Counted from the first letter of the stretch, positions 1 to 5,165 are shown. The stretch is 5,165 nt of DNA from an uncultured Planctomycetales bacterium (GCA_937997355.1 CALKTZ010001162.1:1-5165), one strand, 5' to 3'. Numbers and translations: made by a program. Notes: generated by a model not told the origin, from the sequence alone.

Positions 1-45
1 CCGCGGACGATGGACTCTCTCGATCTCTCCCGGCAACTCGATTGA
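1..45 (+). CDS. Possible 3' end of an upstream gene (partial)
   Basis: Reading from base 1, fourteen sense codons end in a TGA at 43-45, giving a tail that ends DLSRQLD. G or C fills 9 of 14 third codon positions, against 6 of 14 in the frame of the following methyltransferase gene. The TGA overlaps the TTG at 42-44 as TTGA, a stop/start overlap common between translationally coupled genes. The piece is too short to assign to a family, and it does not look like the C-terminus of MnmG, a frequent neighbour of rsmG. The methyltransferase frame is also open to the window edge, so this could be non-coding or part of that gene instead. Confidence 0.3.
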   Translation, partial: PRTMDSLDLSRQLD

Positions 46-1532
46 AACGAATAATGCGGGACTCCCTCGTGAAACCAGGTCTCCCCCTCCTCGACTCGAT
101 CCTCGGGCAATGCGGCATCACCCTGAGCGCCCCTCAGCTCGATCTCCTCTGGCGCTATCATCAGATGCTCCGGCAGGCCAATGCGGAATTGAACCTCACC
201 CGCATCCATAATTTCGAGAACATGGTCCTCAAACATTATGTCGATAGCCTGATCGTCCTCAAGTTCCTCTCCTTGCCGTCGCCGCTCATCGACATGGGCT
301 CGGGTCCCGGGCTCCCGGGAATTCCGCTCAAGATCGCGTGCCCAGATGTCCGGATGGTCCTGGCCGAGCCTCGCGGGGCTCGCGTCGATTTTCTGCAAAC
401 GGTCATCGACTCGCTCGGGTTGAAGGAGATCGAAGTCTACGGGCACAAGCTTGGCGCGGATTATCCGGAGAAAGTCGCGGGGGTCATCAGCCGCGCGGTT
501 GCCTCGATCCCCGAGACGTTGGACCGAGTCGCCGGCAGCCTCGATCCCGGCGGCCGAATGATCTTCATGAAAGGCCCCGAATGCGACGAGGAGATCGAGG
601 AAGCGCAAACGACTCACGAACGATCGTTCCGGCTGACGGACGACCATGCCTATGAGATTCCCGGGACATCCCACAGGCGGCGCCTCGTGATTTACGAACG
701 GCTCGAAGGCGAGCCGACCGATCGGCCAGGCCGCCGGAAGCAACCCGTGAGCGACCTAGAACCGAGCCGCGAGATCACGTCGGACTCGAATCCCGTCTTC
801 CGAACCTGTCACGATCTCCTCTCGGGTCGTGGAATCCGCAAGCATGGCCAGGCAATCCTGGCCGGTCCTCGAATCATCGAAGAAATCCTGGAGAAGTTTC
901 CCGATCGAGCGATCGGATGGCTGACCGGCAGCCGCGGCACACCTCCTCCCAGCCGGTCGCTCGAATGGTTCCGTTTCACGGATTCCCTCTTTCATCAACT
1001 CGACGTGGCGGGCACCAAGGCCCCCCTGCTCCTCGTTCAAACTCCCGAAATCCAGGAATGGTCGGCCGACTCCCACTGGCCCGACGGTTGCACGTTATTC
1101 GTGCCGTTTCAAGATCCCGAGAACGTCGGCGCGGTCATTCGGAGCGCGGCCGCGTTTCGCGTCGCGCGGATCGTGCTCCTTCAGGAGGCGGCGCACCCGT
1201 TCCACCCCCGGAGTAGCCGCGCGGCAGGGCCGGCGTTATTTCAAGTCCCATTATTCCGGGGGCCTTCCCTCTCGGACCTGGGGCGTCAAAAACTCGACGT
1301 TCCGCTCATCGCCCTCGATACCGATGGCCCGGAACTGAACGATCAGCCCTTCCCTTCGCGCTTCGGGCTCGTGGTGGGCCTGGAAGGCCCCGGCCTGCCG
1401 GACCATCTGCGAGGAGCGGAACGGCGGCGAATCGACATCAATCCCGAGGTTGAGTCGCTCAACGCCGCCACCGCGGTCGCCATCGCGCTCTATTCCTGGT
1501 CTCGACAGGCGCGGACTACCCCCGTCATTTGA
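42..1532 (+). CDS. rsmG: RsmG (16S rRNA m7G527 methyltransferase) fused to a SpoU/TrmH-family RNA methyltransferase
   Basis: This 496-residue frame contains two complete RNA methyltransferases. Residues about 15-222 match RsmG (GidB), which uses S-adenosylmethionine to methylate N7 of G527 in 16S rRNA. Visible marks are NLT at 51-53, HYVDS at 65-69, the Rossmann SAM loop DMGSGPGLPGIP at 84-95, ISRAVAS at 149-155 and the MKGP strand at 176-179. A hydrophilic linker covers about 223-250. Residues about 251-490 are a SPOUT 2'-O-methyltransferase. They begin with a substrate-binding region (GRGIRKHGQAILAG, 262-275). SPOUT motif 1 is DPENVGAVIR (358-367, with N361 and R367), motif 2 is VVGLEGPGL (444-452) and motif 3 is INPEVESLNAATAVA (466-480, with S472 and N474). 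The SPOUT target cannot be read from sequence. The start is uncertain: TTG at 42 overlaps an upstream TGA, ATG at 54 is the first ATG, and neither has a clear Shine-Dalgarno. The frame is also open upstream. Both domain calls are secure; the true fusion status is less so. Confidence 0.93.
   Translation: MKRIMRDSLVKPGLPLLDSILGQCGITLSAPQLDLLWRYHQMLRQANAELNLTRIHNFENMVLKHYVDSLIVLKFLSLPSPLIDMGSGPGLPGIPLKIACPDVRMVLAEPRGARVDFLQTVIDSLGLKEIEVYGHKLGADYPEKVAGVISRAVASIPETLDRVAGSLDPGGRMIFMKGPECDEEIEEAQTTHERSFRLTDDHAYEIPGTSHRRRLVIYERLEGEPTDRPGRRKQPVSDLEPSREITSDSNPVFRTCHDLLSGRGIRKHGQAILAGPRIIEEILEKFPDRAIGWLTGSRGTPPPSRSLEWFRFTDSLFHQLDVAGTKAPLLLVQTPEIQEWSADSHWPDGCTLFVPFQDPENVGAVIRSAAAFRVARIVLLQEAAHPFHPRSSRAAGPALFQVPLFRGPSLSDLGRQKLDVPLIALDTDGPELNDQPFPSRFGLVVGLEGPGLPDHLRGAERRRIDINPEVESLNAATAVAIALYSWSRQARTTPVI
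736..749 (+). promoter_or_regulatory. Candidate internal ribosome binding site and GTG start for the SPOUT domain
   Basis: GGAAG at 736-740 lies six bases before an in-frame GTG at 747-749 (residue V236 of the long frame), in the linker between the two domains. Starting here would give a 261-residue SPOUT methyltransferase, a usual size for a standalone TrmH-family protein. The GTG also overlaps a TGA at 748-750 in the +1 frame (GTGA), the arrangement seen between coupled genes. The function is inferred from sequence only, and GGAAG is a moderate Shine-Dalgarno match. Confidence 0.35.
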
Positions 1533-1652
1533 GAGCCGAGCCTATCCGACATCAAACGACACCCATGCCCCCCAGTTTCCTCAATCGATCTGAACCCTCG
1601 ATGATCCATCGAGAAAAACCTGTTGATCGAATCGAGGCAACGGGGCGATCGT
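1533..1652. other. Convergent intergenic gap
   Basis: This 120-base gap lies between the stop of the methyltransferase fusion (+) and the stop of moaB (-). It has a 7-bp inverted repeat, CTCGATG / CATCGAG, at 1597-1603 and 1607-1613 with a 3-base loop. The A-run at 1614-1618 is on the wrong side to make it an intrinsic terminator for either gene. No small gene or RNA is evident. Confidence 0.6.
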
Positions 1653-2207
1653 CTATTGAGGGAGTTGTCGCGCTTCGCTTGCTCCCTCTCCACGATGACG
1701 CAGCGCTTCGCGTACAATATGAGGAAGCTCGGGAATGATGATCTTGTTCATGGCAAGCTTCACCGCCGCGGTCGATCCCGGCATCACCAGGATGGCGAGT
1801 TGATCCATCAAGCCGCCGATCGCTCGGCTGAGAATGCAAGCCGGCCCGATTTCCGTGTAACTCAGCATGCGAAAAAGCTCACCATATCCGGGCAACGGCT
1901 TGGTGAGCAGGGAGGACACCGTCTCAAACGTTTGATCACGCGCACTGATCCCCGTTCCCCCCGTGACAAGGACCGCGTGGAGGTCGGGGCGTCGCGAGTA
2001 AGCGGCGAAGAGCGGTCGCATGCGGTCTGGCTCATCGGGAACGATTTCACGTTCGACGACGTGATGCCCGGCCCCCTCGGCAATTTCAATGATGAGCGCA
2101 CCGGAAGTGTCATCGGCCAACGTTCGGGTATCCGAGACGGTCATGACGGCCAGGTTCAAACTCCTGGGTGACATGGAATGATGCTGGGCAACCGTGTCGT
2201 CACTCAT
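1653..2207 (-). CDS. moaB: MoaB/MogA-family molybdenum cofactor biosynthesis protein
   Basis: This 184-residue protein belongs to the MoaB/MogA family, which adenylylates molybdopterin before molybdenum insertion. It resembles E. coli MoaB (about 170 residues) along most of its length. The N-terminal strand has TVSDTR at 23-28, followed by DDTSG at 32-36, GHHVVEREIVPDE at 47-59, LVTGGTGISARDQTFE at 80-95, the GYGELFRMLSYTEIG segment at 107-121, SRAIGG at 127-132 and MPGST at 142-146. D58 and D91 occupy positions matching acidic residues considered important in MogA. The C-terminal ~14 residues (HRGEGASEARQLPQ) are an extra polar tail. ATG at 2207 is preferred over the longer frame starting at 2243 because a perfect AGGAGG sits eight bases upstream, and the extra 12 residues would not match the family. 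The protein is cytoplasmic. No other Moco gene is in view, so it appears isolated from its pathway. Confidence 0.93.
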   Translation of the reverse strand: MSDDTVAQHHSMSPRSLNLAVMTVSDTRTLADDTSGALIIEIAEGAGHHVVEREIVPDEPDRMRPLFAAYSRRPDLHAVLVTGGTGISARDQTFETVSSLLTKPLPGYGELFRMLSYTEIGPACILSRAIGGLMDQLAILVMPGSTAAVKLAMNKIIIPELPHIVREALRHRGEGASEARQLPQ

Positions 2208-2215
2208 CGAATCCG

Positions 2216-2221
2216 CCTCCT
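2216..2221 (-). promoter_or_regulatory. Ribosome binding site of moaB
   Basis: On the minus strand a perfect AGGAGG ends eight bases before the ATG at 2207-2205. This is the strongest Shine-Dalgarno in the window. It fixes the moaB start at 2207 rather than the upstream in-frame start at 2243. Confidence 0.8.
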
Positions 2222-2347
2222 CGGCTCCAATAAAGTACACCACTCGGATTCCGCAACCTGGATCATTTGAATTGAATCAATCGATTGCGAAAACCGAGAT
2301 CCATCAGTCGACAGTATCCCACTCCGTCATCAGTTTCATCCGTTCCT
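2222..2347. promoter_or_regulatory. Divergent promoter region between moaB and the HEAT-repeat gene
   Basis: The two flanking genes are transcribed away from each other, so this spacer should hold both promoters. It is richer in A and T than the coding sequence, especially at 2261-2294. Two overlapping small palindromes sit there: ATTGAATCAAT (2271-2281, one central base) and CAATCGATTG (2278-2287, perfect). On the minus strand TTGCGG (2256-2251) lies 16 bases before TTTATT (2234-2229), a weak sigma-70-like pair for moaB. I see no convincing -35/-10 pair for the plus-strand gene. That this is a promoter region follows from gene orientation; the exact elements are not established. Confidence 0.45.
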
Positions 2348-2351
2348 GGAG
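2348..2351 (+). promoter_or_regulatory. Ribosome binding site of the HEAT-repeat gene
   Basis: GGAG at 2348-2351 is eight bases before the ATG at 2360. It supports that start over the TTG at 2285, which lies in the same frame but has no Shine-Dalgarno and would place 25 extra residues before the signal peptide. Confidence 0.6.
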
Positions 2352-2359
2352 ATTCGAGG

Positions 2360-3862
2360 ATGGCCAAACGTCGCACTGGTCCCGCGAAATCTCGAAGAGA
2401 TTCGTCTCGATTGCCGGCCTTTCCGTCCCCGACGGAACTCGGTTTGTTCCTATCAACGGTTCTCGTGGGCATGTGCATCCTCAACGGGGCGGCGTCCGCG
2501 GACGAAATTCAACTACGGGGCGGGGGTCAAGTTCAAGGCAAAGTCGCCCCCGACCCGAACGACCCGACCCGGGTCCAGCTCTGGCTGTTGAATAGCAAAA
2601 AACCCCTGAGCTTTCAAAAGCAGCAAATCCTCCGGGTCATCCCCAAGGCAAGCCCCCTGGATGATTATCTCAAGAAGAAAGCCGAGTTGACCCCCGACGC
2701 CAAGGCTCAGTTCGAGCTCGGCGAGTGGTGTGAACAAAACGAGCTCGCCGGATTGGCGCTCTCTCATTACGAGGCCGCGGTTACCCTCGATCGAGGATAC
2801 GAGCCGGCCCACCAGAAGCTCGGGCACGTCTTCCACGATGGCCACTGGCTCACACACGATGAGCTACGTCGGGTCCAAGGATTGATCAAGTACAAAGGGA
2901 GATGGATCACCCCGGAAGAGAAATCCCAGGTTGAAGGAAATGCGAAGACCGCGGTCGCGCACAATTCCCTGGTTCGACGCATCCGGCTGCTGCGCCAATC
3001 CATGATCGACGGCCCCGAAGACCGGCGACTCAAGGCCGAAGAGCAGCTCATGCAATTTCGAGAGCCGAACGCGATCCATCCGCTCATCCGCGTCTTCGGC
3101 AACGATGTGCCGGAATTCCGGAAGCTCCTCGTTCGCGCGATCGGCGAAATCCCAGGGCCGGAGGCGGCCTCCGCGCTCGTCGCGCGTCTCCTGGTCGAAA
3201 CCGATCAGGAAGTTCGACAGGCGTCGCTCGATCAGTTGAAGCTCAGGAACGAACGCAATATCGAGCTTCAACTCTCCCGTGCGCTCCATTCCTCCAATAT
3301 CGCCGTCATCAACCGAGCCGCTTGGGCGATCGGACACCTCGGCTTCGAATCGGCCGTCCCCAAGTTGATCTCGGCACTCATCACGACGGAAGAGCAGACC
3401 GTCTGGGCGAATCCCGATGGCAGAGGCTTGCTCAACAATGCGCCTCCCGTCTCGGCCGGTTCGATGGGATTCGCCGCTCCCAGCCCGTCTCCCGGATTTT
3501 TTCTATCCGCGAATGGCAGCTCTTTTGCAGTAATGACCCCTCCGATCGTCGGCCCGGGGGTCGTTGCCAACGGCGCGATCGGCGTCCCGTGGTTTTATGA
3601 CGGCGTGGCCCTGGGAGCCGTCCCTCCCGGTATGATCAGCCCGAACATACCGGCGATGACGCCCGGCGCATCGACCTATTCGCCGAATCGCGGACCGGTT
3701 CCCCGGATCGTGGCGGTCCCCTACGAAAACCTTGAAGTTCATGATGCTCTCGTTCGACTTACACAGCGGGACTTCGAATACAATGTCTCCGCATGGCGAG
3801 CCTGGATGAATCGAGAGTTCAACCCGAATGCCGTCCCGGTCCGGAAAGTTCCACAGCCCTGA
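2360..3862 (+). CDS. Exported HEAT-repeat protein with TPR-like and tandem 'GxW(L/I)T' repeats, planctomycete type
   Basis: This 500-residue protein of unknown function should be exported. A long signal peptide has a Lys/Arg-rich start (KRR at 3-5, KSRR at 10-13), a hydrophobic core (LGLFLSTVLVGMCILNG, 27-43) and a likely cut after A47 (AASA|DE). Residues 48-95 form a small beta-rich segment. Residues about 112-150 look like a TPR (FELGEWCEQNELAGLALSHYEAAV). Two tandem units follow, GHVFHDGHWLTHDEL (155-169) and GLIKYKGRWITPEEK (174-188). Helical HEAT-like repeats fill about 225-345. A Gly/Pro/Ser-rich, probably unstructured stretch runs 350-448. The C-terminus carries DALVRLTQRDFEYNVSAWRAWM (462-483), resembling a block that ends many planctomycete HEAT proteins, often as LTG...W. 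HEAT and TPR folds bind other proteins, so a scaffold role in the envelope or periplasm is plausible, but the partner is unknown. No catalytic motif is visible. Confidence 0.85.
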   Translation: MAKRRTGPAKSRRDSSRLPAFPSPTELGLFLSTVLVGMCILNGAASADEIQLRGGGQVQGKVAPDPNDPTRVQLWLLNSKKPLSFQKQQILRVIPKASPLDDYLKKKAELTPDAKAQFELGEWCEQNELAGLALSHYEAAVTLDRGYEPAHQKLGHVFHDGHWLTHDELRRVQGLIKYKGRWITPEEKSQVEGNAKTAVAHNSLVRRIRLLRQSMIDGPEDRRLKAEEQLMQFREPNAIHPLIRVFGNDVPEFRKLLVRAIGEIPGPEAASALVARLLVETDQEVRQASLDQLKLRNERNIELQLSRALHSSNIAVINRAAWAIGHLGFESAVPKLISALITTEEQTVWANPDGRGLLNNAPPVSAGSMGFAAPSPSPGFFLSANGSSFAVMTPPIVGPGVVANGAIGVPWFYDGVALGAVPPGMISPNIPAMTPGASTYSPNRGPVPRIVAVPYENLEVHDALVRLTQRDFEYNVSAWRAWMNREFNPNAVPVRKVPQP

Positions 3863-3965
3863 TCCCAGATGATCATGGAGCAAAATTCCGGCCGCGTCTC
3901 GGAAACACCAGGATCTTTCATAGGATCGGTTAGCCGGTCTTGGGTCTCGGACGAGAGGATCGAGG
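3863..3965 (+). other. Spacer before the uracil-DNA glycosylase gene
   Basis: This 103-base gap lies between two co-directional genes. It holds no clear terminator hairpin with a T-run and no obvious sigma-70 promoter. The octamer GTCTCGGA occurs twice, at 3896-3903 and 3944-3951, and may be chance. The gap is long enough for the glycosylase gene to have its own promoter. Confidence 0.5.
3954..3958 (+). promoter_or_regulatory. Ribosome binding site of the uracil-DNA glycosylase gene
   Basis: AGAGG at 3954-3958 lies seven bases before the ATG at 3966. A second purine run, GAGG at 3962-3965, abuts the ATG and is too close to act. This supports the long form of the protein, with its N-terminal extension. 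Confidence 0.55.
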
Positions 3966-4931
3966 ATGAAAGGTGAGGATCAGACCTTCGAGGTTGCCGT
4001 TGATTCAGGATTATCCGTGGGTCGGCAGATTCTCCAACGATTGGAGAGCTTGCGGCGTGCGGGAATCGAGCACCTCCCTTCTCCGCCATTCGAGGCCGTC
4101 GAACTTCCGGAAACAGCTTCGTCGGCGCGGGATTCTGCTGGTCTTCAAGGTGACTCGACGCTCAGGGAACCTGCCGAGCCCCGAATCACCTCCCCGTCTC
4201 CGTCTGCCGAACAGGAGAGCTTACCCGTGAAGCGAACATCCGGCCCCAAGACGGCACCAAAGGCCCCCCAGCCGGTTGCAACCGCCGCCGGCTCGAATTC
4301 ACTCTTCAGCGAAACCGGCTTCGACACGCCGGTCATGCCCGTGTCGGACCGCGCCCCGGAATTGTTGAAAATTGCAGAGGTCGTTTCCGTCTGCCCCAAA
4401 TGTGCGATCCTCGCGGCCACGCGTACAAAAACCGTCTTCGGTGACGGCTCCCCCACCGCAAGGCTGATGTTCATCGGCGAAGCTCCCGGGGCCGAGGAAG
4501 ATAAGCAGGGCATCCCGTTCGTCGGGCGGGCCGGACAACTGCTGACCGACATGATCACCAAGGGGATGGGGCTTCGTCGAGACGAGGTTTACATCGCGAA
4601 TATCCTGAAATGCCGACCGCCCGGGAATCGCGATCCGCAGCCCGATGAATGCGCCAATTGCATGCCCTATCTGGAACGGCAGCTCGAGATTATTCGGCCG
4701 GAGTTCCTCTGCCTGCTCGGCCGGATCGCCGCCCAAAATCTGCTCCAGACCACCATCGCGATGGGCAAGCTCCGCGGACGCTGGCACTCGGTCCGAGGCA
4801 TCAAGACGCTCGTGACCTATCACCCCGCCTACCTCCTGAGAAATCCCCCCGCCAAGAAAGACGCCTGGGAAGATTTGCAGTTGATCATGAAGGCGATGGA
4901 TTTGCCGATCCCCGCGCGCAAAAAGGAATAG
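3966..4931 (+). CDS. Family 4 uracil-DNA glycosylase (4Fe-4S)
   Basis: This 321-residue enzyme should excise uracil from DNA as the first step of base-excision repair, in the cytoplasm. The catalytic domain spans about 130-315. Motif A is GEAPGAEED (171-179), followed by IPFVGRAGQLL (183-193), which lines the uracil pocket. ANILKCRPPGNRDP (211-224) and the second catalytic motif YHPAYLL (285-291) also match the family. Four cysteines fit the iron-sulfur ligands: C143 and C146 (CPKC), C216 and C232, with the C216-C232 spacing of 16 seen in thermophilic family 4 enzymes. C229 is extra. Residues 15-38 (LSVGRQILQRLESLRRAGIEHLPS) form an amphipathic helix of a kind common at the start of longer family members. 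About 45-128 is a Pro/Ser/Ala-rich, probably disordered linker, so the protein is roughly 100 residues longer than compact family 4 enzymes of about 200. The last codons and stop overlap a hairpin that terminates the convergent transketolase gene. Confidence 0.94.
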   Translation: MKGEDQTFEVAVDSGLSVGRQILQRLESLRRAGIEHLPSPPFEAVELPETASSARDSAGLQGDSTLREPAEPRITSPSPSAEQESLPVKRTSGPKTAPKAPQPVATAAGSNSLFSETGFDTPVMPVSDRAPELLKIAEVVSVCPKCAILAATRTKTVFGDGSPTARLMFIGEAPGAEEDKQGIPFVGRAGQLLTDMITKGMGLRRDEVYIANILKCRPPGNRDPQPDECANCMPYLERQLEIIRPEFLCLLGRIAAQNLLQTTIAMGKLRGRWHSVRGIKTLVTYHPAYLLRNPPAKKDAWEDLQLIMKAMDLPIPARKKE

Positions 4932-4963
4932 CCGGCCGACGCGAGGCGCCTGCCGGCTATTCC
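4920..4963 (-). terminator. Intrinsic terminator of the transketolase gene, overlapping the glycosylase stop
   Basis: GGAATAGCCGGC at 4925-4936 and GCCGGCTATTCC at 4952-4963 form a perfect 12-bp stem with a 15-base loop that contains the small palindrome AGGCGCCT. On the minus strand the stem is followed directly by TTTTT (4924-4920), the classic layout of a factor-independent terminator for the transketolase gene, whose stop lies 38 bases before the stem. On the plus strand no T-run follows. The hairpin may still halt or protect the glycosylase transcript, but that is inference. Confidence 0.8.
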
Positions 4964-4974
4964 GTGTGGAATGA

Positions 4975-4989
4975 CGATCACTGTGATCG
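4975..4989. repeat. 15-base palindrome CGATCAC-T-GTGATCG
   Basis: Two perfect 7-base arms (4975-4981 and 4983-4989) surround a single central T in the 3' untranslated region between the transketolase stop and its terminator. A one-base centre makes a hairpin unlikely, so a dimeric protein-binding site is the more natural reading, but its place downstream of two converging genes gives it no clear regulatory target. It may be chance. Confidence 0.4.
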
Positions 4990-5001
4990 GCTTGAATGCA
5001 A

Positions 5002-5165
5002 TTACTTGGCCGCCTTCGCCGCGAGAGCTTCGCGAGACGCCTTGATCACATGGTCCGCGGTGAGGCCATACTTCTGGATCAGGCCATCCGGGCTGCCGCT
5101 CTCGCCGAAGGAATCGTTCAGATTCACGTAGCGGATCGGGACGGGGTGGGTCTCGGCGAGGGTCA
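5002..5165 (-). CDS. Transketolase, C-terminal end (partial)
   Basis: The last 53 codons and TAA of a gene that enters from the right edge. The translation contains HPVPIRYVNLNDSFGESGSP and then LIQKYGLTADHVIKAS, matching the C-terminal domain of transketolases: the D-x-F-G-E-S-G loop followed by the 'KYGLTADHI' helix. Transketolase moves two-carbon units between sugar phosphates in the pentose phosphate pathway, using thiamine diphosphate. The ending suits either a full-length enzyme or the C-terminal subunit of a split one; the thiamine-binding region lies outside the window, so they cannot be told apart here. The tail ends in an Ala/Lys-rich helix (ALAAKAAK). The gene converges on the glycosylase gene and has a strong terminator at 4963-4920. 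A related thiamine enzyme with the same C-terminal domain cannot be fully excluded. Confidence 0.85.
   Translation of the reverse strand, partial: TLAETHPVPIRYVNLNDSFGESGSPDGLIQKYGLTADHVIKASREALAAKAAK

Noticed and set aside
756..1076. Minus-strand open frame of 106 codons within the methyltransferase fusion
   Set aside because: It is a shadow of the SPOUT domain coding frame, with no motif and no supported start.
1597..1618. Hairpin CTCGATG-ATC-CATCGAG next to AAAAA in the convergent gap, as a terminator
   Set aside because: The A-run follows the stem on the plus strand, so no T-run follows the stem in either transcription direction. The stem is also short.
1623..2171. Plus-strand open frame of 182 codons across moaB
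   Set aside because: It is antisense to a clear MoaB, its translation is rich in Arg/His/Gly with no family resemblance, and long antisense frames are expected in high-GC DNA.
2208..2243. Longer moaB start at 2243
   Set aside because: The AGGAGG at 2221-2216 is placed for ATG 2207, and the 12 extra residues have no counterpart in the family.
2285..2359. Upstream TTG start for the HEAT-repeat protein
   Set aside because: It has no Shine-Dalgarno and would bury the signal peptide behind 25 extra residues. ATG at 2360 has GGAG eight bases upstream.
3896..3951. Paired GTCTCGGA octamers before the glycosylase gene, as an operator
   Set aside because: They are direct repeats 40 bases apart, not matching an SOS box or known operator. 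In this composition they may well be chance.
4299..4823. Minus-strand open frame of 174 codons opposite the glycosylase gene
   Set aside because: It is antisense to the conserved catalytic domain, with no recognisable motif or ribosome binding site.
4649..5131. Plus-strand open frame of 160 codons running past the glycosylase stop
   Set aside because: It overlaps the glycosylase in another frame, then runs antisense through the transketolase end. Its translation is low-complexity and Arg/Pro-rich.
1..5165. Undescribed defence, mobile or CRISPR-like system
   Set aside because: All substantial genes are recognisable housekeeping families or an exported HEAT protein. No repeat arrays, integrase, transposase, terminal repeats or tRNA attachment sites are visible on either strand.

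Overview
The window is high-GC bacterial chromosome with ordinary housekeeping genes. The best guess at its source is a planctomycete, probably near the Isosphaeraceae. That rests on three things: a secreted HEAT-repeat protein with tandem 'GxW(L/I)T' repeats and a C-terminal 'LTQRDF...WRAWM' block, a long Lys/Arg-rich signal peptide, and the loose gene layout. It is an inference from protein style, not from a marker gene.

Layout from left to right. (1) Bases 42-1532 (+) hold one uninterrupted frame joining a complete RsmG-type 16S rRNA methyltransferase to a complete SpoU/TrmH-type (SPOUT) RNA 2'-O-methyltransferase. A possible tail of an upstream gene overlaps its first codon. (2) A 120-base convergent gap follows. 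(3) moaB, a molybdenum-cofactor biosynthesis gene, lies on the minus strand at 1653-2207 with a strong Shine-Dalgarno. (4) A 152-base divergent spacer, AT-richer than its surroundings and containing small palindromes, should carry the promoters for moaB and for the next gene. (5) Bases 2360-3862 (+) encode the exported HEAT/TPR-like protein. (6) After a 103-base spacer, 3966-4931 (+) encodes a family 4 (4Fe-4S) uracil-DNA glycosylase with a long disordered N-terminal extension. (7) The last 53 codons of a transketolase gene lie on the minus strand from 5165 down to 5002. Its intrinsic terminator, a 12-bp perfect stem followed by five T, overlaps the last codons of the glycosylase gene.

The genes do not form one pathway. 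They cover rRNA modification, Moco synthesis, an envelope protein of unknown role, base-excision repair and central carbon metabolism. I see no mobile element, CRISPR array, tRNA, rRNA, toxin-antitoxin or defence module. The most notable points are the RsmG-SPOUT fusion, which has a credible internal start that could yield the SPOUT half alone, and the terminator embedded in the convergent coding sequence. I found no convincing undescribed system.
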